Positions 8,966 through 17,285 of a stretch of 64,000 nucleotides of DNA are shown one piece after another. The stretch is from Zavarzinia marina (lineage in GTDB: Bacteria > Pseudomonadota > Alphaproteobacteria > Zavarziniales > Zavarziniaceae), in assembly GCF_021568905.1 (NCBI RefSeq), contig NZ_JAKGSB010000002.1, forward strand, positions 1 through 64,000, given 5' to 3'. Numbering within the stretch: position 1 is the first letter of the stretch; the number at the start of each line of letters is the position of its first letter. The position numbers and the translations under genes were made by a program. A model generated the notes under the pieces. The model did not search any database. It was not told the DNA's origin and was given only the letters and a program-made list of their open reading frames with translations.

Positions 8966-9969
8966 TGCCCCCCGGCGAGCGCCGCGACCGGGCGGCCCAG
9001 CGTGAATTGCGAGATACCCTTCTCGCCGCCGAACAGGAGGCGGTCGGGCGCGATTTCGAAGGCGGTGGTCAGGCTTTCGCGCCCGCCTTCCCGCTCCACG
9101 CGGAAACTGGCGCCGCCGTCCTCGGACAGCAGGATGGTGTTGCCCTGGCCGAACACGACGAGGCGCCCGTCGGCCAGCTTCAGCCCGCCGAAGAGCGAGG
9201 TCTCGACCCCGCTGTCGACAGCGGCCCAGGTCTCGCCGAAATCGTCGCTGCGGAACATGTGGCCGCGCATGCCGAACATCAGCCAGCGCCCGCCCGAAAC
9301 CGCGAGCACGCCGTAGAGCGAACCATTGTAGGGAAGCTGCATGGGCTGCCAGGTCTCGCCGCCGTCGGCGCTGCGCAGGCCCTGGGCGAATTCGCCCGAG
9401 ATCATGATGTGGCCGGCGCCGTCGCAGGCGATGTCGTTCAGATGCGGCCCGTCGGGCAGCAGTTCATCGAGGTCGACGAGATCGAAGCTCTCGCCCCGGT
9501 CGGTGGAGCGCAGCAGCTTGCCGAAGGAACCGACGGCGAAGATCGGGCCCCGGGCCGTGCGGCAGACGTCGAACAGCGGGTCGGAATATTCCGGATTGAA
9601 GCGGACCGTGCTCCAGGTCTCGCCCTTGTCGGAGGAGCGCAACACCAGCCCGTCGTGGCCGAGGGCGAGGCCGAGATCGTCGTCGATGAAACGGACGTTG
9701 GTCAGGGTGGAATCGACCCGCTTCCAGGCGTCGGGCGGCGCGACCTCGGCATCGCGCCACGAGGCGGCGCGATCGTCCGAGATGAGGATGTGGCCGCTCT
9801 CGCCGACCGCCACCAGACGCGTCCCCACTTCGGCGAGACCGTTGACGCGAAGGCGCGAGGCGTTGATCGCGGTCGCCGGAAACTCGGGCAGGCTGCGCGG
9901 ATAGAAGGCATAGACGGCGACCACCGCGATGAACGCCGCCATGAGTATTCCCAGAGCTCGACCGGCCAT
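8962..9969 (-). CDS. YCF48-like (BNR-repeat) envelope protein
   Basis: A 335-residue protein with an N-terminal membrane anchor or signal (GRALGILMAAFIAVVAVYAF). It then has repeated beta-propeller blades of the YCF48/BNR kind: S-x-D-x-G-x-x-W/F patterns recur (SDDRAASWRDAEV, SSDKGETWSTVRF, STDRGESFDLVDL, SADGGETWQPMQL, SDDFGETWAAVDS, SEDGGASFRVERE). ATG 9969 opens the hydrophobic segment; the longer ORF upstream lacks a signal. Its stop overlaps the transporter start by 4 bases, a coupling also common in other RND-YCF48 pairs, which implies that the propeller works with the pump, perhaps as a periplasmic partner. It is not the photosystem II factor itself. Confidence 0.85.
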   Translation of the reverse strand: MAGRALGILMAAFIAVVAVYAFYPRSLPEFPATAINASRLRVNGLAEVGTRLVAVGESGHILISDDRAASWRDAEVAPPDAWKRVDSTLTNVRFIDDDLGLALGHDGLVLRSSDKGETWSTVRFNPEYSDPLFDVCRTARGPIFAVGSFGKLLRSTDRGESFDLVDLDELLPDGPHLNDIACDGAGHIMISGEFAQGLRSADGGETWQPMQLPYNGSLYGVLAVSGGRWLMFGMRGHMFRSDDFGETWAAVDSGVETSLFGGLKLADGRLVVFGQGNTILLSEDGGASFRVEREGGRESLTTAFEIAPDRLLFGGEKGISQFTLGRPVAALAGGQ

Positions 9970-9989
9970 ATGACCCCATTCCTCCCTAT

Positions 9990-10007
9990 CGCCCCGTTTT
10001 CGGGGCG
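9990..10007 (-). promoter_or_regulatory. Short hairpin in the leader of the YCF48-RND unit
   Basis: Perfect inverted repeat CGCCCCG-TTTT-CGGGGCG ending about 20 bases upstream of the start codon and directly before the AGGGAGG ribosome site. It could be a leader hairpin affecting translation or the end of an upstream transcript. Function unproven. Confidence 0.35.
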
Positions 10008-10250
10008 CCGCCGTTTTGCGCAATGATCGGGCGCGCCCATGCCGGACGCCATAGGCCCGACGCGCCCAGGCCACAAATCCGCCCCGTAACGGTTAAACCC
10101 CCGCCCACCGTGGCGGAAACCCGGCGGCCCCGCCGGATACCGGGATCGGGGGGCGCCGCCGGACCGGCCGAGGCTCGGATGGCCACCCCGGCGGTGCCCC
10201 CCGTCCCTCGGACCGTCCGGCAGGCGGATCCGGCCGGTCCGATCTCGCCC

Positions 10251-11129
10251 TCAGCCGCCGAGGCGATGACCCCAATGACTGGTCGCCGTCGTCTCGAAGA
10301 CCTGATGATGGGTCCAGTCCTTCACCAGCCCGCCCCAGCCGTATTCGAGCGCGAAGCCGCCGGGGGTCATGATGTAGAAGGAGATCATCTCGTCGTTCAC
10401 ATGCTTGCCGAGGCCCATGACCACCGGCACCTGATGCGAGGACACGCGGTCCAGCGCCTTGCCGACGTCGTCGAAATCCTCGACCTCGATCATCACGTGG
10501 ATACAGCCCGACGGGCTCGGCATTTCGGCCAGGGCCAGGGAATGCTGGCGCGGGTTGCAGTGATAGAACTGGATGCGCATGGGCGGCATGCCCGGCACCA
10601 TGGAGATCTTCAGGATGTCCGACAGGCCGAAGCCCACGGTCTCGGTCCAGAAGGCGTGGGTGTCGTCGAAGGTCTCGAAGGCCGGCAGCACGACATGGCC
10701 GAGGCCCATGCCCTCGGTGACGAAGCCGGCGACGCCGATCGGCGAGTGGAAGCGCGCGAAGTCGGAAATCGGCCCCCAATAGACTTCGTGGACATTGCCC
10801 GCCGGATCGGTGAAGGCGAAATATTCCTGCACGTGGCGCAGCTTGGCGCCGTCCTCGTCGCCGTCGGTCAGGGCGACGCCCTTGTCCGCCAGATAGGCGC
10901 GCATGGCGCGGAAGGCCGGCTGATCCTGCACCTCCCAGCCCGACGCGATCAGGCCGTCCATCTCCTTCGGCATGACCAGGAAGCGGAACTGCCGCCCGTC
11001 CATCTTCAGATGCAGGTTGCCGTCCGTGGTTTCCGCGACCATCAGACCGAGAACCTCGGTCGCGAACTGCCGCCACTGGCCGAGATCGCTCGAGCCGACG
11101 AGCACATAACCCAATTCACGGATGTACAC
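10251..11129 (-). CDS. VOC-family extradiol (catechol 2,3-) dioxygenase, HsaC/BphC-like
   Basis: A 292-residue type I extradiol dioxygenase with two glyoxalase-fold halves. The catalytic C-terminal half shows the iron ligands in order: His in GLGHVVLPA (about residue 144), His in GCIHVMIEVEDF, and Glu in GGFALEYGWGG. GKHVNDEMISFYIMTPGGF closely matches the HsaC/BphC signature. The GTG start at 11129 is set by GGGGAGGGAAGC immediately upstream; the 11-codon longer ORF is unlikely. The enzyme opens a catechol ring next to a hydroxyl; the product would feed the hydrolase at 5480-6328. Long gaps on either side (127 and 281 bp) suggest its own promoter. Confidence 0.92.
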   Translation of the reverse strand: MYIRELGYVLVGSSDLGQWRQFATEVLGLMVAETTDGNLHLKMDGRQFRFLVMPKEMDGLIASGWEVQDQPAFRAMRAYLADKGVALTDGDEDGAKLRHVQEYFAFTDPAGNVHEVYWGPISDFARFHSPIGVAGFVTEGMGLGHVVLPAFETFDDTHAFWTETVGFGLSDILKISMVPGMPPMRIQFYHCNPRQHSLALAEMPSPSGCIHVMIEVEDFDDVGKALDRVSSHQVPVVMGLGKHVNDEMISFYIMTPGGFALEYGWGGLVKDWTHHQVFETTATSHWGHRLGG

Positions 11130-11256
11130 GCTTCCCTCCCCACACCGTTTCAAGGTCCGCACCGTTTCCGGGACCGTTACTCTTGTCGTCTCGTCACCCT
11201 AGATGAACGGCGCAAGCGATCATCGTCTGCATGGACTACCATGCGGTTCGGTGCCC

Positions 11257-12318
11257 CTATTCGGGGAAGGAGACTTTCACCTTGGGGCTGAGCGGCAGCG
11301 ACTGGCAGGCCAGGACCCAGCCCTCCTCGAGGTCTGTCTTGTCGAGGACGCTGTTCTTGGTCATCTTCACCTCGCCTTCCTCGAGCTTGCACATGCAGGC
11401 GCTGCAACTGCCCATCCGGCAGGAATAGGGCGCGCTCACCCCCGCCTCCAGCAGCACGTCGAGAAGATGGCGGTTGGCCGGCCAGGCCAGGGTATGGGTC
11501 TCGCCGTCCAGCACGACCTCGGCTTCCGCTTTCGGGCCGCTCTCGGCTTCGGCCGCGGCGGCGGCGGCTTCCGCCTCGATCGCGGCGACGGCGGCGATCG
11601 GATCGCCGTCGAGGGAGATGAATTTCTCGAGATGGATGCGCGGGCGCGCCACGCCCTCGGCCGTCAAGGCGGCGACGACGGCGTCCATATAGGGGCCGGG
11701 GCCGCAGATGAAGGCGTCGTGGCTCGGGGCATAGGGCCGGATCAGGGCCCCCAATTGCTCGACCGAAGGCAGCCCCTGCACCGTCTCGATCCAGTGCAGC
11801 ACCGTCAGCCGGTCGGCGTGCAGCGCCGCCAGCTCGCGCAGCTCCGCGCCGAAGATCACCGATTTCTCGTCGCGATTGGCGTAGACGAGAACGATGTGCC
11901 CCTTTCCGCGCAGCAGCGCGGATTTCAGGATCGAAATCACTGGGGTTACGCCGCTGCCGCCGGCGAACAGCAGCAGATCCCTGTCGAGGCTCTTCGGCGT
12001 GAACACGCCCGCCGGCGGCAGCACCTCGACAGTGGCGCCCGGCACCAGATTGTCGCACACCCAGTTGGAGGCGCGGCCGCCCGCGACGCGCTTGATCGTG
12101 ACCTTATGTGCCTCGCCGGTGAAGGGCGAGCTGGCCAGCGAATAGCAGCGCGCCACCATCGCCCCCTCGTCGCCGACCCTGAGCGTCAGGAACTGCCCGG
12201 GCTTGTAGGCGAAGCGATCGCGCAGCTCGACCGGAACCTCGAAGATCACGGATCTGGCATCCGCCGTCTCCTCGACGATCTCGGCGACCTTCAACGAATG
12301 ATATTGCAGCGGCTGCAT
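11257..12318 (-). CDS. FAD/2Fe-2S ferredoxin reductase, KshB-like oxygenase reductase
   Basis: A 353-residue electron-transfer protein. The order is an FAD domain (RCYSLASSP at about 58-66), an NAD(P) domain (GGSGVTPV, CGPGPYMD), an alanine/glutamate-rich linker at about 240-258, and a C-terminal plant-type 2Fe-2S domain with C-x4-C-x2-C-x(n)-C (CRMGSCSACMC ... ACQS). This plan is that of KshB, PaaE and related reductases of Rieske or diiron oxygenases. ATG 12318 is used with AGGA 4 bases upstream. No oxygenase partner is in the window, so it may serve one encoded to the left or elsewhere. The A/E-rich linker is longer than in typical members. Confidence 0.88.
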   Translation of the reverse strand: MQPLQYHSLKVAEIVEETADARSVIFEVPVELRDRFAYKPGQFLTLRVGDEGAMVARCYSLASSPFTGEAHKVTIKRVAGGRASNWVCDNLVPGATVEVLPPAGVFTPKSLDRDLLLFAGGSGVTPVISILKSALLRGKGHIVLVYANRDEKSVIFGAELRELAALHADRLTVLHWIETVQGLPSVEQLGALIRPYAPSHDAFICGPGPYMDAVVAALTAEGVARPRIHLEKFISLDGDPIAAVAAIEAEAAAAAAEAESGPKAEAEVVLDGETHTLAWPANRHLLDVLLEAGVSAPYSCRMGSCSACMCKLEEGEVKMTKNSVLDKTDLEEGWVLACQSLPLSPKVKVSFPE

Positions 12319-12346
12319 CACTTCCTACCCCGGAACCTCTTATGGC

Positions 12347-12372
12347 GGAACCCGGCGTCGAGGCCGGGTTCC
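12347..12372 (-). terminator. Hairpin between the HsaA-like and reductase genes
   Basis: Perfect 10-bp arms GGAACCCGGC / GCCGGGTTCC with a 6-base loop, 22 bases past the HsaA-like stop and 28 bases before the reductase start. There is no good T-run, so partial termination or an mRNA-stabilising end is as likely as full termination. Confidence 0.55.
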
Positions 12373-12394
12373 CTTGTGCGCGATCAGCGCAGCA

Positions 12395-13591
12395 TCAGAT
12401 GAAGTAGTCGGTGTTGTCGAGCCCCAGCATCACGCCGCCCCAGTTGCGGCCGATGGAATCGACCTGGGCCGCCGCATGGGCGCGTCCGGTCTGCAGGTCG
12501 CCGAGGATGCGGCTGAACGGCAGGGCCTTGGTGAAGACGGCGGCGCCGCCGCCCGCCTTGAAGATGCGCTGGGCGATGTCCACCACCCGGTCCGGCGCCT
12601 GGGCGGCCTGGAAGCGGAACTTCATGCGATCCTCGATCGCGGTGAATTCGCCCCGTTCCGCCTGGTCGTACATCTGGTCGATGTTGCGCCTGAGGACGAG
12701 CTTCAATTCGTCGATCGCGGAGACCGCCTCGGCCAGGGTGAGCTGTGCGCTGCCGTCCTCGGCGGTCTTGGCGCCGGTCACGGTGACGCGCTTCGCCGCG
12801 TATTTGGTGAAGGATTCGACCATCGCCTGCAGGGCACCGATGCCCGAGGTGGTGACGGAGCGGATGAAGATCTGGGCGAACGGCATCCTGTAGAGGGGCG
12901 CCGTGTTGACGGCATTGCCCGGGCTCATGCACATCAGGGCGTCGGCCATCTTGTGGGTGCGGTATTCCGGCACGAAGACGTCGTTCACCTTGATGTCGTG
13001 ACTGCCGGTTCCCTTGAGACCGTGGGTGTTCCAGGTATCCACGATCTCGTAGTCCTTGCGCGGCAGCAGGAAGGTGCGCGCGTCCATGTTGCCGGATTCG
13101 GGATCGACCATGCCGCCGAGGAAGATCCAGTCGCAATGTTCGCAGCCCGAGGAAAAGCGCCAATGGCCGGAGAAGCGGTAACCGCCCTCGACCGGCGTCG
13201 CCTTGCCGGTCATCATGTAGGTCGAGGAGATCAGGACCGAGCTGTCGTCGCCCCAGACGTCCTGGGCCGCCTGGTCCTCGAACAGTGCCATCTGCCAGTT
13301 GTGGCAGCCGATCACGCCATAGCACCAGGCCGCCGACATGTCGCCCTCGGCGAGCGTCATCAGGACGTCGTAGAAGACGTTCGGATGCATTTCGTAACCG
13401 CCCCAGCGCTTGGGCTGAAGCACGCGGAACAGGCCGGCCTTCTGGAAATCGGCGATGGTCTCCGCGGGCAGGCGGCGCGCCGCTTCGGTCGCGGCCGCGC
13501 GTTCCTTCAAGACCGGCACGATTTCGCGGGCCCGGCGGATGATCTCTTCCGCGTCGGGGGCGGTCAGGGTGACGTCGCTGCTGCCGTCCAT
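12395..13591 (-). CDS. Flavin-dependent monooxygenase oxygenase component, HsaA-like (acyl-CoA dehydrogenase fold)
   Basis: A 398-residue protein of the acyl-CoA dehydrogenase fold, in the group that uses reduced flavin to hydroxylate phenols (HsaA, HpaH). It has an N-terminal helical domain, a central beta domain (YRFSGHWRFSSGCEHCDWIFLGG) typical of HsaA-like oxygenases, and a C-terminal helical bundle with GGGAAVFTKALPFSRILGDLQTGRAHAAAQ. The length equals HsaA (about 394). Its flavin-reductase partner is the divergent gene at 13871, an HsaA/HsaB arrangement. The reaction predicted is ortho-hydroxylation of a phenolic ring to a catechol for the HsaC-like dioxygenase. GAGGAACACCCC precedes ATG 13591. 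Confidence 0.88.
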   Translation of the reverse strand: MDGSSDVTLTAPDAEEIIRRAREIVPVLKERAAATEAARRLPAETIADFQKAGLFRVLQPKRWGGYEMHPNVFYDVLMTLAEGDMSAAWCYGVIGCHNWQMALFEDQAAQDVWGDDSSVLISSTYMMTGKATPVEGGYRFSGHWRFSSGCEHCDWIFLGGMVDPESGNMDARTFLLPRKDYEIVDTWNTHGLKGTGSHDIKVNDVFVPEYRTHKMADALMCMSPGNAVNTAPLYRMPFAQIFIRSVTTSGIGALQAMVESFTKYAAKRVTVTGAKTAEDGSAQLTLAEAVSAIDELKLVLRRNIDQMYDQAERGEFTAIEDRMKFRFQAAQAPDRVVDIAQRIFKAGGGAAVFTKALPFSRILGDLQTGRAHAAAQVDSIGRNWGGVMLGLDNTDYFI

Positions 13592-13870
13592 GGGGTGTTC
13601 CTCGATCCAGGTTCCGGTTCGCGGCGGCCGCGAAAAACCGGCCGCCCTCAGTGGATGGGATCATGGGAGTCCCCCCGATGGGCGACATCGTCTGTCCGGA
13701 CTAAGGGCCGATCCGGGCGCCGCGACGCGGGATTCGCGCGATTCCGCCGCCTTTCCGATCACCTACAAGCGGACGATGGCGGCCTTGCCTCGATGCGCGA
13801 ACATCGGCTCTATTGATGCCCGGACGCGCCGAACCTCGGCGTGTCCGGCAAGCCGCGAGGAACAGTGCAG
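13592..13870. promoter_or_regulatory. Divergent control region between HsaA-like and HsaB-like genes
   Basis: A 279-bp gap with no convincing gene, between the two divergently transcribed halves of the flavin monooxygenase. It holds an 8-bp palindrome GTCCGGAC (13694-13701) and a spaced inverted repeat CGATG-6-CATCG (13791-13806), either of which could be an operator. No regulator gene is adjacent, so the assignment is inference from layout. Confidence 0.4.
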
Positions 13871-14392
13871 ATGGCCGAAACGATCCCCTCTCCCGCGCCG
13901 ACGGCGGCCCCGGCGCTCGACCTGGTCACCGCCTTCAAGGGCGCCATGCGCCGGCTGGCGGCGACGGTGACGGTGGTGACCACCGGCGCCGGCGGGGAAC
14001 ATCAGGGCATGACCGCCACCGCCGTGACGTCGGTCACCGCCGATCCGCCCGCCCTTCTCGTCTGCGTCAACCAGAGTGCGTCCATGCACCCGAGCCTGGA
14101 GACCGGCACCCGCTTCTGCGTCAACCTGCTGAACGAAAGCCATGCCGAGGTGGCGGGCGCGTTCGGCGGCAAGCTTCAGGGGCCGGAGCGCTTCACCGCC
14201 GGCCATTGGGCCGTGAACGACCATGGCGTGCCCTATCTGACCGATGCCCAGGCGAACATCTTCTGCCTTGTCGACGCGCTGATGATCTACGGCACCCATA
14301 CGATCTTCGTCGGCAAGGTCGACGACGTCCGCCTGTTCGGCGACATCGCGCCCCTGATCTATCAGGACGGCCGCTTCGTGAAGGCGGGCTGA
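13871..14392 (+). CDS. Flavin reductase of a two-component monooxygenase, HsaB-like
   Basis: A 173-residue flavin reductase of the FMN-binding split-barrel family, which makes free reduced flavin with NAD(P)H for the HsaA-like oxygenase. The family core runs from FKGAMRRLAATVTVVTT through GMTATAVTSVTADPPALLVCVN and TRFCVNLL. The start is ATG 13871 with GAGG 10 bases upstream; a longer GTG start 30 bases earlier is possible but lacks a site. It is transcribed away from its probable partner at 12395-13591. Length and motif order match HsaB/HpaC. Confidence 0.9.
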   Translation: MAETIPSPAPTAAPALDLVTAFKGAMRRLAATVTVVTTGAGGEHQGMTATAVTSVTADPPALLVCVNQSASMHPSLETGTRFCVNLLNESHAEVAGAFGGKLQGPERFTAGHWAVNDHGVPYLTDAQANIFCLVDALMIYGTHTIFVGKVDDVRLFGDIAPLIYQDGRFVKAG

Positions 14393-14482
14393 CGCCGTTC
14401 CCCTTCTCCCATTCCCCTGCCCCCGGTTCCCCTTCCGGCGCGCGCCGTGCTAGCCTGAGGACCTGTGCGGCGTGAGGTTTCG

Positions 14483-16675
14483 ATGGGCAGGATCAGGGGC
14501 ATTGGGGTGGCGGCCGGCATCGCGCTCCGCGCCATCGCGTCGCCCCGGCCCGAAGCCCCGGACCTCGACCGCCGCCTCGCCATGTTCGTCGCCGACGCGC
14601 CACTGTCGGCGCCGGTCGCCATCCATTGGAACGAACACCAGATCCCCGTGATCGAGACGGCGGACGAGGGCGATCTCGCGGTCGGCGTCGGCCTCGTCCA
14701 TGCCCATCTCCGCCTCGGCCAGATCGAATTGATCCGCCGCCTGGCGACCGGCCGGGCGGCGGAGATCGTCGGCCCCCTCGGTCTCTCGATGGATCTGCGC
14801 ACGCGCCGCCACGGCTATGACCGGGCGGTCGATGCCATCGCCGCCGGCCTCTCGCCCGACAGCCGCCAGTGGATCGAGGGGTTCCTCGCCGGCTACAATC
14901 ATTATCTGACCCATGGCCCCGAATTGCCGCCGGATCTCCGCATGCTCGGCATCGGGCGCGAGGCCTGGGGCCTCCGCGATTTCCTGACCCATGTCCGGGC
15001 GATGTCGGCCGACTGGTCCCTGAAGGCGACCGAACTTCTGCTCCGCGCCCGCGACCGGCTGGCGGCGCCCGAATGGCACGATCTCTGGCAGCGGCTGCTG
15101 GATGCGGGCGCCCCCGCCCCCGGCGGCGTCCGGGGCAGCAATGCCTTCGCGGTTTCGGGCGCGCGCAGCGCATCGGGTTCGGCCCTGATCGCCAGCGATC
15201 CCCATCTCGACCTGATGCTGCCCAACCTCTGCCTCGTCGTCGGGCTGCATGGGCCGCGCACCCGCGCCACCGGCCTGATGATGCCGGGCGTGCCCTTCAT
15301 GCCGGTCGGGCGCAACATGGACATCGCCTGGGGCAGCACCAACCTCTATGCCCGCACCACCGACGTCTTCGACGCCCGCGGCCTGCCCATGACCGAGGCG
15401 ACGGCAACCGTCGCGGTGCGCGGCGCGAAACCCGCCGTTCTGCGCTGGCGCGAATGCCCCCTCGGCCCGATCGTGAACGACGAGGGCGTCCGGCCCCACC
15501 CCGCCCCCGTCGCCATGCGCTGGATGGGCCACGCGCCGAGCGACGAGACCGGCGCCCTGCTCGCCGTCGCCCGCGCCCGCGACTGGGACGGTTTCCGCGC
15601 CGCCCTCGACGGTTTCGCCGTGCCGGGCCTCAACTTCGTCTTCGCCGACACCGGGGGCCGCGTCGGCCAGCTCCGCGCCGCCCATGTCCCGCGCGGCCGC
15701 GCCCGCCGGCCCGACGATCTGGTCCTGCCGGCCGCGGCGGCCTGGGATCCCCTGCGGCCGGCGACCGCCGCGGACCTGCCCCGGGTCTTCATGCCCGACA
15801 CCGGCTTCGTCGTCTCCGCCAACGAGGCGCCGCCGGCGGAAGGCCCGGCCATCGGCCTGTTCTTCCCGCCGGACGATCGGGCACTGCGCCTTGGCGACCT
15901 GCTCGGCCGGGCGGCGCCGCTCGACATCGCCGGTCTGCGCGCCATCCAGGCCGACGTCTTCCATGCCCCCGCCCTGGCGGGCCGGGATTTCCTGCTGTCC
16001 CGCCTGGGGCCCGGACCGAAGCCCGCCGCGACGGCAGCCCTGATCGGGCGCATCGCCGCCTGGGACGGTCGCTACGACAGCGAATCCCTGGGTGCCACCG
16101 CCTATGAATTCACCCTGGCCCGGCTCGTCGGCCGGGTGCTGGCGAAACGCCCGCTCGCCGAATACGACGCGATCCGCCACAGCCGCACCCTGATCTTCCG
16201 CGATCTCGCCGCCCTGCCCGCGCCCGATCTGGAACGCGCCCTGGCCTGGGCGCTGGCCAAGGCGGCGAAGGCGATGCCGGCCGATGCCCGCTGGGGTGCC
16301 GTCCATGCCGTCGCGCCCAGGCATCCCCTCGCCGCCCTGCCTCGGATCGGCCGGCATTTCAGGGCACCGCGCGCTCTTGCCGGCGGCGCCAACGATACGG
16401 TCGCGAAAAGCGCGCAGGGCCTCGTCACCGGGCGCCACGACGTCGGCTTCGGCGTCGCCGCGCGCCATGTCTCCGACCTCGGCGATCCCGATGCCAATTG
16501 GTTCCGCCTGCTGGGCGGCCAGGACGGCTGGATCGGCAGCACCACCGCCACCGACCAGATCGCGGGCTGGCCGGCCGGCGCCGACATCCAGGTGCCGCTT
16601 CGGATCGAGACGGTGCGCCGCCTGTTCACCCGGCGCCTGGTGATCCGGCCGCGCCGAGCCGCCCTCAGTGAATGA
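14483..16675 (+). CDS. Penicillin-acylase-family N-terminal nucleophile hydrolase
   Basis: A 730-residue self-cleaving amide hydrolase. Such proteins are cut into alpha and beta chains, and the new N-terminal serine is the nucleophile. The G-S junction is visible in GVRGSNAFAVSG, making Ser219 the predicted nucleophile, and DPHLDL after it fits the family. An early block HIPVIETADEGDLAVGVGLVHAHLR-like (G-L-V-H-A-x-x-R-L-x-Q) is the usual alpha-chain motif. No clear export signal is present: the N-terminus is only weakly hydrophobic. ATG 14483 has GAGG 5 bases upstream. Its last 11 bases overlap the convergent NTF2-like gene. Substrate may be a beta-lactam, acyl-homoserine lactone or other amide; unknown. 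Confidence 0.88.
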   Translation: MGRIRGIGVAAGIALRAIASPRPEAPDLDRRLAMFVADAPLSAPVAIHWNEHQIPVIETADEGDLAVGVGLVHAHLRLGQIELIRRLATGRAAEIVGPLGLSMDLRTRRHGYDRAVDAIAAGLSPDSRQWIEGFLAGYNHYLTHGPELPPDLRMLGIGREAWGLRDFLTHVRAMSADWSLKATELLLRARDRLAAPEWHDLWQRLLDAGAPAPGGVRGSNAFAVSGARSASGSALIASDPHLDLMLPNLCLVVGLHGPRTRATGLMMPGVPFMPVGRNMDIAWGSTNLYARTTDVFDARGLPMTEATATVAVRGAKPAVLRWRECPLGPIVNDEGVRPHPAPVAMRWMGHAPSDETGALLAVARARDWDGFRAALDGFAVPGLNFVFADTGGRVGQLRAAHVPRGRARRPDDLVLPAAAAWDPLRPATAADLPRVFMPDTGFVVSANEAPPAEGPAIGLFFPPDDRALRLGDLLGRAAPLDIAGLRAIQADVFHAPALAGRDFLLSRLGPGPKPAATAALIGRIAAWDGRYDSESLGATAYEFTLARLVGRVLAKRPLAEYDAIRHSRTLIFRDLAALPAPDLERALAWALAKAAKAMPADARWGAVHAVAPRHPLAALPRIGRHFRAPRALAGGANDTVAKSAQGLVTGRHDVGFGVAARHVSDLGDPDANWFRLLGGQDGWIGSTTATDQIAGWPAGADIQVPLRIETVRRLFTRRLVIRPRRAALSE

Positions 16676-17135
16676 CGGTGCCGCCGGATCCCGCATCATC
16701 GTCGGGGAGATCGTCGTCCATCGGATCGTCTTCCTCCTCCGGGTCTTCCTCGTCGGGATCGAAATGGCCCGCCATGGGGCCGGCCTGATGGTGGGCGATC
16801 CGCCAATGGCCGTCTTCCAGCAGGAAGACGTTGGTCGCCGCCAGGGCCTGGCCGCCGATCACCTCGACCGCCAGCACGGTGGCGATGCCGGGACCGAGCA
16901 CCTGCACCGTCTCCGCCCCGCAGGAGACGCGCGGACTGCCCGGATTGGACAGGATTTCGGCCCAGGACTTCAAGATCTGGCGGCGTTCGGTCATGGGCGG
17001 CCAGCCCGGATGGACGCAGGAGACGGGCCCCCGCAACACCCAGAGCGACAGCATGGCGGCGACGTCGCGCGCCCTGAACGCCGCGTAGAAATTTCGATTG
17101 GCGGCCGCGACGGCGGCCTCGACAGGATCGGTCAT
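16665..17135 (-). CDS. NTF2-like (SnoaL/DUF4440-type) protein with acidic tail
   Basis: A 156-residue protein. Residues 1-120 match the nuclear-transport-factor-2-like cone fold (NRNFYAAFRARDVAAMLSLWV, CVHPGWPPMTERRQILKSWAEIL, GHWRIAHHQAGP), close to the SnoaL-like 'nuclear transport factor 2 family' proteins of alphaproteobacteria. The last 35 residues are strongly acidic, with runs of D and E broken by proline, and look disordered. ATG 17135 is taken with GGGAG upstream; an upstream GTG is possible. The gene converges on and overlaps the acylase by 11 bases. Function of the fold member is unknown; it may be a small-molecule binder or isomerase-like protein. Confidence 0.8.
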   Translation of the reverse strand: MTDPVEAAVAAANRNFYAAFRARDVAAMLSLWVLRGPVSCVHPGWPPMTERRQILKSWAEILSNPGSPRVSCGAETVQVLGPGIATVLAVEVIGGQALAATNVFLLEDGHWRIAHHQAGPMAGHFDPDEEDPEEEDDPMDDDLPDDDAGSGGTVIH

Positions 17136-17285
17136 GCCAGTCACTCCCGGCGCGGCGGCGAGGTGCCGCGCCCTTTCCGGTCCTTCGGTCCAGGCCGTCT
17201 ATCCTAGACCCAGGGGGAGCGACATAATAGACACGGCGCGCCGGACCATGGTCTGCTGGCGCCACGCACATCCGGACCGGGCACC

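Noticed and set aside
5309-9316. 1335-codon plus-strand open frame opposite the hydrolase and RND genes
   Set aside because: Antisense to two well-supported genes; extreme D/H/R content and no domain.
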